NCBI GenBank assembly: GCA_945957555.1
Contig: CAMFLX010000039.1
Location: forward strand, 1 to 34,294
Reading direction: 5' to 3'
DNA length: 34,294 nt
Origin: an uncultured Cytophagales bacterium
Lineage (GTDB): Bacteria > Bacteroidota > Bacteroidia > Cytophagales > UBA9547
Shown: positions 23,327-31,553 of the stretch, piece after piece
Layout: every line of letters begins with the position of its first letter
Position numbering within the stretch: position 1 is the first letter of the stretch
Position numbers and translations under genes: made by a program
Notes under the pieces: model-generated
What the model saw: the letters and a program-made list of their open reading frames with translations, nothing else
Databases searched by the model: none
Told to the model about the DNA's origin: nothing

Positions 23327-25093
23327 ATGGATAGAAATTCAACCATAGGGTTAATTCTGATAAGTGTAATTTTATTTGCCTATTTCACATTCTTCAATCA
23401 AACATCCAATCCTGCACCGGTAGTAGAAACTCCGAAAAAGGTATTGTTAAAAAGTGGAACAGATTCTGCAGCAGTTGTAAAGACCGTAAATGCTTTGTCT
23501 GATAGTAATTTTGTGAATATACCTGCTAAGGACATCGTAATAGAAAACGAAAAGCTGAAGGTAGTGTTTTCTTCAGTGGGTGGCGGGATCAAATCTGCAG
23601 AACTTAAAGAGTATAAGGATTACAAGAAAAACCAATTGGTGCTTCTTGATGAACGAAGTTTGGACGCAAAATTGATAGTGCCGACTACATTTGGAGATGT
23701 AGATTTGAATACGCTCAACTATATAAGCCCTGTTTCTAATGTATTTGTAAAAGATACTGATAGTGGATCTGTAGTGTTGGAAACATCTGTAAAGGGTCAC
23801 AAGATCACGCAGACTTTCACGTTGAGGAAAGATGCCTATTTGTTGTCTAGAAAGATTGATTTGGGCGGGCTTGCTCTTAAAAGTAATCTTATTACTTTTG
23901 ACCTTACCAATTACGTAAAAAGAACAGAGGCGGATCCAGCCATCAGTAAAGGTCAAACAACTGTTAATTACTATACTGATAGTTTCAATAGTCTTTCAGA
24001 AACCAGCAACGATAAGGAGGAGCAAGAGCTTTCCAATGCTAAATGGTTTACGTTTAAGTCGAAATTCTTCTTGGTAGGTCTTATTGCTGAAAGTCCAATT
24101 GCTAAACTTAAAGTAACAAGTTTGGGCAATGTAGGTGATACTACGATGATCAAAACTTTAGGGGCTAAGGGGGATTTGGCGGTGAATAATGGTAAAGTGG
24201 GTTTTACCTATTATATAGGCCCCAACCATTATCAAACTTGTAAAAAAATCACTGAGGGTTTTGGCGATAACGTTTATTTGGGTTGGCCAGTATTCAATGC
24301 GATTAATAAATATGTCATCATTCCTGTATTTAACTTTTTGGAAGGGATCTTTAGTAATTATGGTCTGATCATATTTGTATTGGTATTGATTGTTAAACTA
24401 GTATTGTTCCCACTTTCGTACAAGTCATATTTGTCTATGGCTAAGATTAAGGTATTGAAGCCAGAGCTTGATGAAATCAAGGCTCGTGTCGGAGATGATA
24501 TGCAAGCGCAACAACAAGAGCAAATGAAATTGTATCAGTCTGTAGGGGTGAATCCTTTAGCGGGATGTATTCCTGTATTGTTGCAAATGCCAATTTTGCT
24601 GTCCATGTTTAACTTTTTCCCAAATGCAATAGAATTAAGGCATCAATCGTTCCTTTGGGCTGATGACTTGTCGATCTATGATACATTTGTGAAATTGCCT
24701 TTTAGCATACCTTTTGGCTATGGCAATCACGTCAGTATGTTTACTATTTTAATGACGGTAGCTACCTTAGTGAACACTTGGTATACTAGCCAAATGCAGG
24801 CTAATATGAGTGGACCAATGAAATATATGCAGTATGTGATGCCTGTGATTTTCTTGTTTGTATTAAACTCTATGTCTGCAGGGCTTACGTATTACTACTT
24901 TATTTCGACAGTGATTACTATTGCACAGCAGTTTATTATAAAGGCTGGTGTTGACGAAGGCAAAATCAGGGCTAAATTGGATACTTATCAAAAAGGTGTA
25001 AAAGACGGTACTACCAAGAAGTCTCGTTGGCAACAGCGTCTTGAAGACGCCATCAAAGCACAAGAGGAGGCTAAGAAGAGCCGCAAGAAATAA
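23327..25093 (+). CDS. yidC: Membrane protein insertase YidC
   Basis: The protein has 588 residues. A first membrane helix (about 7-23, IGLILISVILFAYFTF) anchors a large periplasmic domain (about 55-330). It is followed by the insertase core with five more helices: helix 2 at about 345-365 (GLIIFVLVLIVKLVLFPLSY), the cytoplasmic coiled hairpin with KIKVLKPELDEIKARVGDDM, GCIPVLLQMPILLSMFNFFP, and later helices up to about 555. The basic tail (KKSRWQQRLEDAIKAQEEAK and on) probably contacts ribosomes. It inserts proteins into the inner membrane, alone or with SecYEG. It is cotranscribed with pyrG, and an intrinsic terminator overlaps its stop codon. Confidence 0.97.
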   Translation: MDRNSTIGLILISVILFAYFTFFNQTSNPAPVVETPKKVLLKSGTDSAAVVKTVNALSDSNFVNIPAKDIVIENEKLKVVFSSVGGGIKSAELKEYKDYKKNQLVLLDERSLDAKLIVPTTFGDVDLNTLNYISPVSNVFVKDTDSGSVVLETSVKGHKITQTFTLRKDAYLLSRKIDLGGLALKSNLITFDLTNYVKRTEADPAISKGQTTVNYYTDSFNSLSETSNDKEEQELSNAKWFTFKSKFFLVGLIAESPIAKLKVTSLGNVGDTTMIKTLGAKGDLAVNNGKVGFTYYIGPNHYQTCKKITEGFGDNVYLGWPVFNAINKYVIIPVFNFLEGIFSNYGLIIFVLVLIVKLVLFPLSYKSYLSMAKIKVLKPELDEIKARVGDDMQAQQQEQMKLYQSVGVNPLAGCIPVLLQMPILLSMFNFFPNAIELRHQSFLWADDLSIYDTFVKLPFSIPFGYGNHVSMFTILMTVATLVNTWYTSQMQANMSGPMKYMQYVMPVIFLFVLNSMSAGLTYYYFISTVITIAQQFIIKAGVDEGKIRAKLDTYQKGVKDGTTKKSRWQQRLEDAIKAQEEAKKSRKK

Positions 25094-25119
25094 AAAGGCG
25101 CCGTAAGGCGCTTTTTTTT
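25092..25119 (+). terminator. Intrinsic terminator of pyrG-yidC
   Basis: GCGCC (25098-25102) and GGCGC (25107-25111) form a stem with GTAA loop, preceded by an A-run and followed by eight T residues. It begins within the yidC stop codon. Confidence 0.85.
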
Positions 25120-25259
25120 GTGCCTAGGCTTTAGTGGGGGAATAATGAAAAATAGGGGTTGTTGGATTCATTTGGAGTGAGATTTAAATTTGTAAAGTTC
25201 AGGATAGTATTTTTAAAATAAATGACGAAATTTGTCGGCATAATTTAGCATCCATTATT

Positions 25260-26330
25260 TTGTTTTTAGCACCATTATATTTAGGTATTTTACTCGTTTC
25301 GGTATTGTTCATTTTTTATATAGAACGCAAAATGCCCGCATTTATACAAGACCGATTGGGCCCAATGGAAACAGGGCCATATGGGATGTTTCAGGCCGTT
25401 GCTGATCTGCTTAAGATGGTACAAAAGGAGGATATCATTCCTTCGAATTCCGACAAAATACTTTTTAAATTGGCTCCATTTGTGATCATCGTTGCGGTTT
25501 TTGCAGGTTATGCCGTGGTTCCTCTTTCGGAAAATCTTCAACCAGCATATTTTGAGACGGGTGTTTTCTTTGTAATAGCTATTGTTTCGCTTGATGTATT
25601 AGGTATGCTCATGGCAGGTTGGGGGTCTGGTAATAAATATGCACTCATAGGAGCGATGCGTTCTATTGCTCAGATCATTTCTTATGAAATTCCAGTAGGG
25701 TTGAGCGTGCTTTGTGTAGTTATGGTTTCGGGCACTTTGGATCTTCAGGAAATGTGTTTGCAACAGCAAATAGGAGCTGATTCATTTTTGTTTGGCATTC
25801 ATTTAGATGTCTTAAATATGTCTTCCAATGGGGGTTTTCTTTCTTGGAATATTTTCAAATACCCCACACTTATATTTGTCTTTTTGATTTTTTACATAGG
25901 AACTCTTGCCGAATGTAACCGTGCCCCTTTTGATCTTCCAGAGGCCGAGTCGGAATTGGTTGCTGGTTTTCACAGTGAGTATTCGGGTTTTAGGTTTGCG
26001 ATTTTCTTTTTGGCAGAATATGGCATGATGCTATTGGTAAGCATGTTGGCGAGCATCTTCTTTTTGGGTGGATGGAATAGCCCATTGCCAGACTTAGGTG
26101 GATTAAAGTTGAATCATTGGAGTGGCGGCGCAGGAGTATTTATACTTTCTGATGTGATGGGCGCTTTTTGGTTGTTGGTAAAATCTTTATGTATAATGGC
26201 AACACACGTATGGGTACGATGGACCTTTCCAAGGTTACGCATGGATCAGTTGATGAGTTTATGTTGGAAATATCTCACCCCTATGGCTTTAGTGTTAGTA
26301 GTGTTGACTGCCTTATTAAAGGCGGTTTAG
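25260..26330 (+). CDS. nuoH: NADH-quinone oxidoreductase subunit H
   Basis: The protein has 356 residues and about eight membrane helices. NuoH hallmarks are all present: YIERKMPAFIQDRLGPMETG after helix 1, the quinone-pocket region FQAVADLLKMVQKED, MRSIAQIISYEIPVG, the acidic loop NRAPFDLPEAESELVAGFH and the C-terminal VRWTFPRLRMDQLM. It would form part of the proton-pumping membrane arm and quinone site of complex I. No ATG is available in frame; the TTG at 25260 gives MFLAPLYLG, and ATT codons just upstream are alternatives. No other nuo gene is within the window: yidC lies upstream behind a terminator, and the gene downstream is convergent. So nuoH is isolated here. Confidence 0.93.
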   Translation: MFLAPLYLGILLVSVLFIFYIERKMPAFIQDRLGPMETGPYGMFQAVADLLKMVQKEDIIPSNSDKILFKLAPFVIIVAVFAGYAVVPLSENLQPAYFETGVFFVIAIVSLDVLGMLMAGWGSGNKYALIGAMRSIAQIISYEIPVGLSVLCVVMVSGTLDLQEMCLQQQIGADSFLFGIHLDVLNMSSNGGFLSWNIFKYPTLIFVFLIFYIGTLAECNRAPFDLPEAESELVAGFHSEYSGFRFAIFFLAEYGMMLLVSMLASIFFLGGWNSPLPDLGGLKLNHWSGGAGVFILSDVMGAFWLLVKSLCIMATHVWVRWTFPRLRMDQLMSLCWKYLTPMALVLVVLTALLKAV

Positions 26331-26342
26331 TACCAAGAAATA

Positions 26343-27017
26343 TTATTTTACCTTTTCCACATTGGGTGCATCAAAGAGGTCTGAGGGCGCCACTACCTTT
26401 TCTGTGTATGGGATGTTGTTGCCATATCGCTCGTGCATTATGCTTTGTACTTCCGTACTGCTGAGGTCAAAATCTTTAAGCGATTTGAGTGGCCCGATTT
26501 CGACATTTAATGCGTTTTTGTAGATCTTCCATACATATTCAGAACAGTAGATTTTGTCGTCGCCCCAGCCGAAATAAATATCGTAATCTCTATTGATATA
26601 TTTGTTGGCCTCGTACTTCATAAGAGTCAAAGTTGAGTCATTGAGGACCTTAGTTGCATTTTTTAACCTTACTACTGAATAAGTTTCTTCAATGCCATTT
26701 TGAATCCATTGCTTCACAGGGGTCTTCCTTACGGGCTGTACGGCTTCATAGATATATCCTTTATGGTCGGGTCCGATAAAATAAATGCCACAGTGGCTAA
26801 ATGTAGAATGGGTAGCCAATTTTACAGCAATGCATTGCCTAGAGTTGCCCGATTGGAAAACGATATCTCCTTCTTTGAATTGGAAAAGTTCTTGATTCGA
26901 TTTGACTTTCTTAACAGATTGTGAAAAAGAGTTAAATGAAATCACAAAATAGATAATCAGCGATATGCTTACGGTACCATAGACCAGTGGTTTCGAATAT
27001 AAAAAGGAAGTTCTCAT
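26343..27017 (-). CDS. YiiX/YebB-like NlpC/P60-type cysteine hydrolase
   Basis: The protein has 224 residues. An N-terminal hydrophobic helix (about 14-33) serves as anchor or signal. The domain begins FKEGDIVFQSGNSRQ and includes ATHSTFSHCGIYF, with the likely catalytic histidine, and IYCSEYVWKIY, with the likely catalytic cysteine. This order (His before Cys) is that of the circularly permuted papain-like YiiX family. Targets could be peptide, amide or lipid bonds at the envelope. It is convergent with nuoH, 12 bases apart. No terminator is seen between them. Confidence 0.88.
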   Translation of the reverse strand: MRTSFLYSKPLVYGTVSISLIIYFVISFNSFSQSVKKVKSNQELFQFKEGDIVFQSGNSRQCIAVKLATHSTFSHCGIYFIGPDHKGYIYEAVQPVRKTPVKQWIQNGIEETYSVVRLKNATKVLNDSTLTLMKYEANKYINRDYDIYFGWGDDKIYCSEYVWKIYKNALNVEIGPLKSLKDFDLSSTEVQSIMHERYGNNIPYTEKVVAPSDLFDAPNVEKVK

Positions 27018-27185
27018 GTTATAAATTGTTTGGGATCAAAACGAAAATGGATACAGGTTTAGTATACGTATGTGCAAAAAAAAAGGTATTGGAATAAAAT
27101 AATTTATTAAACGGTATAAATGAGGTCTTGTATGGGCGTAGTTTATGGTTCTATGCCAATTATATTGGGCCGATTCTGGAAAAAT

Positions 27186-27251
27186 ATCCCCAAGGGACGA
27201 TGCCTTGGGGGTATTCCTATAAGACCAGACTGGTTTGCAGGCGCAGTCTGG
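27186..27251. repeat. REP-like palindrome pair
   Basis: CCCCAAGG/CCTTGGGG (27188-27195, 27203-27210) is followed by CCAGACTG/CAGTCTGG (27225-27232, 27244-27251). Two adjacent hairpins with a short linker (GTATTCCTATAAGA) fit a REP or BIME-type extragenic unit. The family seems different from the cluster at 12420-12579. Confidence 0.6.
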
Positions 27252-27865
27252 GTAGTGCTCCCAATCTAGATTTAGAAGCGATATATGGGTTAAATGTTTC
27301 ATGTGTTGGGCTTGCCAATTATTTTATGTTGAATAAGGAAAGTCTAGGGTTTAATCGTTCTATATACAACATACGCTATTATGAAATCTTTTTGTAAGGC
27401 TTGTAGCTTCTTTGCTTTGTGGTCACCACGGTTAAAAGGCTTTCTGATCCTGTTCGGAGCTTCCCCGCGTTTGGGATGACGATTTTTTTCGTACATTGTC
27501 TTGTTCCTATTTCAGCATCAGTTCTTCCTGTTTAATGCCGTGGTGTGACCGCAAATTTTTATGAGAACCTTGTATTGGTTTGGGTGTTGTGTAAGCTGCT
27601 CAGGCTACATCACGATTGGTCTCTCATGTTTGTCTTCATGGCTTTTTGAATCAGTATTCTGTGTTGAGGTTACAGAATGGATGATGATAGGGATGAAGAT
27701 TTGTTTCGGTTTTTGTTTCATGATCTGTGTCGTTTTCATGATTCAAAGATGCGACACGACTTTCTCAACTAGTGAGACGTCATAATTATTTTAAATCTTT
27801 TTTGAAGATGGATAGGTCTGCTGTTTCTTTAGCAAGATAATGGTGGGAGATTCGTTTAATTTGCC

Positions 27866-27873
27866 TATTTTTG
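27866..27873 (+). promoter_or_regulatory. -7 promoter element upstream of prfB
   Basis: TATTTTTG matches TAnnTTTG, 25 bases before the prfB ATG. No good -33 element is visible. Confidence 0.45.
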
Positions 27874-27898
27874 TGCCTTAAATAAATTATTAACCATT

Positions 27899-28982
27899 AT
27901 GAACTCAAGCCAATTAGGAGAGTTGAAGGACAGAGTAACGTCCTTGGGGAGGTTTCTTTGACTACGCTGCAAAGAAAGAACAAATCCATCACGAAGAGGA
28001 GCTTACGCTAAGCCCTAATTTTTGGGATGCCCCCAAAGAAGCGGAGAAAATCCTCAAATCCATCAAAGCCAAAAAAGTTTGGACAGACCATTTCGAAAAG
28101 ATTAACACCAAGGTCGAAGACCTTGAGGTACTCTATATGATGTGGGAAGAAGATGATTCTCTAGAAAATGAGGTAGAGAAAGAGTATAAGGAGAGTATTG
28201 CTGCTATAGAAGAGCTAGAGTTTAAGCGCATGCTCAGTAGCGAAGAAGATCAATGTAGTGCGATTATGGAGATCAAGCCTGGGGCTGGTGGCACAGAGGC
28301 GCAAGATTGGTCAGAGATGCTGATGCGTATGTATATCATGTGGGGTGAAAGACATGGTTATACAGTTAAAGAGCTTGATTATCTGCCAGGAGACGGTGCG
28401 GGGATCAAATCCGTATCATTGCAGTTTGATGGTCAGTTTGCATTTGGTTACTTGAAAGCTGAAAATGGTGTTCATCGTTTGATCCGTAATTCGCCATTCA
28501 ATGCACAGGGACTCAGACAGACCTCTTTTTCATCAGTATATGTGTATCCTGTAGTTGATGATGAAATCAATATCGAAATCAGAGATGCAGATATAGAGCT
28601 CCATACCTCTCGAAGTGGTGGCGCTGGAGGGCAGAACGTGAATAAGGTAGAGACTAAGGTACAGCTGACGCACATTCCTACAGGAATAGTAGTCGTTTGT
28701 CAGGTGGAGCGCTCTCAGGTAGGTAACCGCGAACTCGCTATGAAGATGCTAAAGTCAAAGCTCTATCAGCTAGAATTAGACAAACGTAATGCTGCTAAAG
28801 CAGAAGTTGAAAGTGGTAAAAAACGTGTCGAGTTTGGATCTCAAATACGAACTTACACCATGCAACCTTATAAATTGGTTAAGGATGAGCGTACCAGGCA
28901 TCAAACTTCTGATGTACAGGCTGTCATGGATGGTGAAATTGATGATTTTATCAAAGCATATTTGATGGATGAAGCAAATTAA
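27899..28982 (+). CDS. prfB: Peptide chain release factor 2, with programmed +1 frameshift
   Basis: Translation starts at the ATG 27899 ([20 protein letters not shown]) and meets an in-frame TGA at 27959-27961 after codon 20. The context CTT TGA C, with GGGGAGG just upstream as an internal Shine-Dalgarno, is the classical RF2 autoregulatory site. Slippage to +1 continues as [20 protein letters not shown] from 27960 and gives a 360-residue protein. RF2 markers follow: the SPF tripeptide (NSPFNAQG) that reads UGA/UAA, and the catalytic [14 protein letters not shown] loop. RF2 ends translation at UGA and UAA; low RF2 favours frameshifting and so more RF2. A strong terminator follows the stop. 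An ORF call starting at 28137 would miss the first 79 residues. Confidence 0.96.
27941..27962 (+). promoter_or_regulatory. RF2 recoding site
   Basis: GGGGAGG (27946-27952) precedes TTT CTT TGA C. The stop codon TGA is at 27959-27961 and the +1 codon GAC at 27960-27962. The purine-rich stretch sits as the stimulatory internal Shine-Dalgarno in known prfB sites, which is notable in a phylum where such sequences are otherwise rarely used. Confidence 0.9.
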
Positions 28983-29006
28983 TCAGTCAAGTCATCTATA
29001 ATGATC

Positions 29007-29043
29007 AAAAAGGTCTATAGCGCAATTGCTATAGACCTTTTTT
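29007..29043. terminator. Bidirectional intrinsic terminator
   Basis: AAAAAGGTCTATAGC (29007-29021) and GCTATAGACCTTTTTT (29028-29043) form a perfect stem with a 6-base loop. The A- and T-runs allow function for prfB on the plus strand and for the convergent gene 29057-29437 on the minus strand. Confidence 0.92.
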
Positions 29044-29056
29044 GTTTAATGATTCA

Positions 29057-29437
29057 TTAAGCCATAATGGCCACTGAGGCAGCGACTTGATAGAGTGGTA
29101 TGGGGTAATTCCAAAGACTAATACTTTTTGTTGTGGTTTTCTTTTCTTGAAATGCCTTCATTAGGTTGGTTTTTGTGAGTGTATCGTCTTCGGCTTTCCA
29201 CCCCTTAAGTACGCTAGCGGTGCGAATAGCATTGTAGTAATTGCACCACGCTTCTTCGTCCTTGAGCTGTTTTTTGAGTTCTTTTTCCCAAAGGTCTCTT
29301 TGTTCATTGTGCCAGGCCACATCGTGATACTTTTTGATGAATGAATGCACATTTTGGCGTTTTTGAGAAAAGGAAATGGTGTTGATGATCAATAAAATGC
29401 CTGCCAATATGATCTTTCTTGATATGAAATGTTTCAT
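29057..29437 (-). CDS. Secreted hypothetical protein, possibly truncated
   Basis: The protein has 126 residues. A signal peptide (ISRKIILAGILLIINTISFS, cleavage before QKRQN) leads to a helical domain with WHNEQRDLWEKELKKQLKDE then EAWCNYYNAIRTASVLKGW. The layout resembles the start of longer Bacteroidota secreted proteins that have tetratricopeptide-like or W/Y-rich helices. The end (IPLYQVAASVAIMA) is hydrophobic and abrupt, so the gene may be cut short. The start lies only 7 bases from a copy of the 177-bp hairpin element, so its promoter must be in or beyond the element. Transcription would end at the shared terminator at 29007-29043. Confidence 0.6.
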   Translation of the reverse strand: MKHFISRKIILAGILLIINTISFSQKRQNVHSFIKKYHDVAWHNEQRDLWEKELKKQLKDEEAWCNYYNAIRTASVLKGWKAEDDTLTKTNLMKAFQEKKTTTKSISLWNYPIPLYQVAASVAIMA

Positions 29438-29444
29438 TTTTTTT

Positions 29445-29621
29445 AACCCAGATTAAGCATTAGACTTTGTAGCGAGACGAAATGATATGAAAAAGTCATG
29501 AGACACGGAGTTTTTCTGAATGAAAAGCTAGTAATGCTAGCTTGAATGAAGAAAAACGAGTATCGAAATGAATTTGAGGTAGCATTTTGTCGCAGTAAAT
29601 TTCTAATGATTATTCTGGGTT
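29445..29621. repeat. Hairpin (MITE-like) element, copy 4
   Basis: This is a full 177-bp copy. The termini AACCCAGATTAAGCATTAGA and TCTAATGATTATTCTGGGTT are inverted repeats with a few mismatches. The central dyad AAGCTAG/CTAGCTT surrounds TAATG. Orientation is the same as in the other copies. It lies 7 bases upstream of the minus-strand gene start at 29437 and 161 bases before the DUF4349 gene start. Confidence 0.93.
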
Positions 29622-29782
29622 TAATGTTGATGTTGAACTGATTTTGTAGAGAAATTCATTGCCGGCCTCTGAAATTCGATACTGATACACGTGACTAAAG
29701 AAAAGGTTCATAGTCATTGAAAAAAAATATTCATATTTGTGTGGAAAAGTTTCGTGTTATGGCTCTAATCAATAAAAATTTT

Positions 29783-30772
29783 ATGAAAAATACAATAATA
29801 GCATTTGCAATGATATGTTCTTTAAGCGCTTGCATGAAGAAAACGGAGGAGGCTTCACAGGCTAGCGCTGATAGTAGTAGTGGGTATACCCAGGCGGCGG
29901 CTCCTAGTGATTTTAAATCCGACTATAAGTCGGAATATGCTAATGAAGGTGTTTCTAGAAATAAAGAGATGAATGGGAATGCTGAAGCTTATGTTTCTTC
30001 TTCGGCTGCCAAAGTAAGTGCGAAAGACTCCAATAGGAAATTTGTGCGCACGGCTGATTTGAGGTTTAGGGTAAAAAATGTGATCAAGGCGACCTATGAA
30101 ATAGAGGATATTGTGGGGCGCCAAGACGGTTTTGTTACACTTACTAATTTGCATAGTACCATTGATTATGTGGAAAATACTCCAATAAGTAAGGATTCGA
30201 CTTTGGAGTCGACCCACTATACTGTTCAAAATAATATGACGATAAGAGTACCCAACACACAATTGGATACCACTTTGAAACAAATCGCCAAACTGGTTGA
30301 CTATATGGATTATAGAGTCATAAAGGCAGAAGACGTGAGCTTGCAGTTGTTGACGAATCGTTTAAGCCAAAAGAGATTGACGCAACATGAGCAACATTTA
30401 CGTGAAGCTATTCAGCAACGAGGTCGAAAGTTGGAGGAAACGGTTAATGCTGAGGAAAACTTATTGGCAAGAAAACAGCAATCTGATGAATCTATGATTT
30501 CAAATTTGAGCCTAAAGGATCAGGTAGATTTGAGCACCATTACGCTTGCGCTCTATCAGAAACAAGCTGTGCAAAGAGAGTTGATTTTAAATGGTCAAAA
30601 CATAGAATCATATCAACCGAGTTTTTGGAGCCAAATTCTTGATGCCTTATTGGTAGGTTGGCATGTATTGCAATCGGTGGTGATTTTCATTGTTAAGATA
30701 TGGTGGTTTATTCTGTTAGTCCTAGGGGCTTATTTCTTGTGGAAGAAATATGGAAGTAAGTTCAGGAAATAG
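29783..30772 (+). CDS. DUF4349 lipoprotein
   Basis: Using the ATG at 29783 the protein has 329 residues. The start is chosen because it gives the lipoprotein signal MKNTIIAFAMICSLSACMKK with lipidated Cys17; a longer frame from 29717 adds 22 unlikely residues. A Ser/Ala/Lys-rich linker is followed by the DUF4349 body: KFVRTADLRFRVKNVIKATY, MTIRVPNTQLDTTLKQIAKL, and a coiled-coil (about 190-250, RLTQHEQHLREAIQQRGRKL). A membrane helix near the C-terminus (about 292-318, VVIFIVKIWWFILLVLGAYF) ends in a short basic tail. Function is unknown; the domain is found in envelope proteins of many bacteria. Confidence 0.9.
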   Translation: MKNTIIAFAMICSLSACMKKTEEASQASADSSSGYTQAAAPSDFKSDYKSEYANEGVSRNKEMNGNAEAYVSSSAAKVSAKDSNRKFVRTADLRFRVKNVIKATYEIEDIVGRQDGFVTLTNLHSTIDYVENTPISKDSTLESTHYTVQNNMTIRVPNTQLDTTLKQIAKLVDYMDYRVIKAEDVSLQLLTNRLSQKRLTQHEQHLREAIQQRGRKLEETVNAEENLLARKQQSDESMISNLSLKDQVDLSTITLALYQKQAVQRELILNGQNIESYQPSFWSQILDALLVGWHVLQSVVIFIVKIWWFILLVLGAYFLWKKYGSKFRK

Positions 30773-30815
30773 GGGGCGTATGATAATGAAGCGATTTTGT
30801 TATTTCTGTGTTATT

Positions 30816-30852
30816 AAAAAAAAAGGCCCTCGCAGCGCGAGGGCCTTTTTTT
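30816..30852. terminator. Bidirectional intrinsic terminator
   Basis: GGCCCTCGC (30825-30833) and GCGAGGGCC (30837-30845) form a perfect 9-bp stem with an AGC loop, flanked by nine A residues and seven T residues. It serves the DUF4349 gene and the convergent hsp20 gene, whose stop codon touches it. Confidence 0.93.
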
Positions 30853-31291
30853 AACCTATATTTATGTTCCTAACCGTTTTTTCTTCTTCTTTAGATTTTT
30901 TGGGGATCTCAATATCCAAGATTCCGTTTTCGTATTTTGCATTGATTCTTTCCGCATCTACTTCGTTGGAAAGTTTGTATGCTTTCTCAAATGAAGCTTT
31001 GTGATATTCTTTTACGGTATATTTCTCTGCGGTATTTTCGTCTTTTTCTGTCGTCTTCGATTCTTCTGCTTTTCCTTGGATTTTCAAGTAATTGTCCTCT
31101 ATAGAAATTGAGAAGTCCTCTTTTTTAAAACCTGGTGCTACCACTTCCAAGTGGAAGGCATCTTTGGTTTCTTTTACGTTAACCGCTACTCTTGCTTTGC
31201 CGTATCCTGCGTGTAGATCTCTTCTAAAGAAATCATCAAAGAATGAATTGAATGCAGGTGAATTGTTGTTTAATTTTACTAGTGTTGTCAT
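30851..31291 (-). CDS. Small heat-shock protein, Hsp20/alpha-crystallin family
   Basis: The protein has 146 residues. After a short N-terminal arm (NNNSPAFNSFFDDFFRRDLH) the alpha-crystallin domain spans about 35-138, with VAVNVKETKDAFHLEVVAPG, FKKEDFSISIEDNYLKIQGK and the conserved YENGILDIEIPK. The C-terminal tail is short (KTVRNINIG) and includes an I-x-I-like sequence, NINI, for oligomer assembly. It would hold unfolding proteins in an ATP-independent manner. The ATG at 31291 begins MTTLVKLNNNSPAF. The 262-base divergent region to uvrB is AT-rich; no heat-shock operator (CIRCE) was recognised. Confidence 0.96.
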   Translation of the reverse strand: MTTLVKLNNNSPAFNSFFDDFFRRDLHAGYGKARVAVNVKETKDAFHLEVVAPGFKKEDFSISIEDNYLKIQGKAEESKTTEKDENTAEKYTVKEYHKASFEKAYKLSNEVDAERINAKYENGILDIEIPKKSKEEEKTVRNINIG

Positions 31292-31425
31292 TTTATTTAA
31301 AGTTTAAATTTTTTCGATTGATGTAAATCCTAATATCCAAATCAATACCAAATCTTAAATAGTGTCAATATGGCATATGTTGTATATATTTAGTTGTAAA
31401 ACAATGTCATTATGTCTTTATTTTG

Positions 31426-31433
31426 TATTTTTG
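31426..31433 (+). promoter_or_regulatory. Possible -7 element upstream of uvrB
   Basis: TATTTTTG matches TAnnTTTG in the divergent spacer. It is 120 bases before the uvrB ATG, and no matching -33 was found. Weak. Confidence 0.3.
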
Positions 31434-31553
31434 TGTCTTGAAGAATGACAAAATGTTTTGGATGTTGTTGTTAATAGGGGGTATTGACCTAGTTGCTGGA
31501 AGTGTCAAAGAATACGAGGAATTTGGAAGCTGAAAAATTATTAAATTTACCGA

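Larger units (their letters stand above)
27018..27898. other. Gene-free spacer with REP-like palindromes
   Basis: No credible gene was found in these 881 bases. Open frames at 27036-27302 (minus), 27128-27397 and 27561-27785 (plus) have odd composition and run through palindromes. The spacer contains the REP-like pair at 27186-27251 and, at its right end, the prfB promoter. Confidence 0.6.

Noticed and set aside
27036..27397. ORFs on both strands between 27036 and 27397
   Set aside because: Both run through the REP-like palindromes and have no recognisable protein features.
27561..27785. 74-codon plus-strand ORF rich in Cys and Phe
   Set aside because: Composition looks like random T/G-rich DNA; no signal or domain, and the flanks are non-coding.
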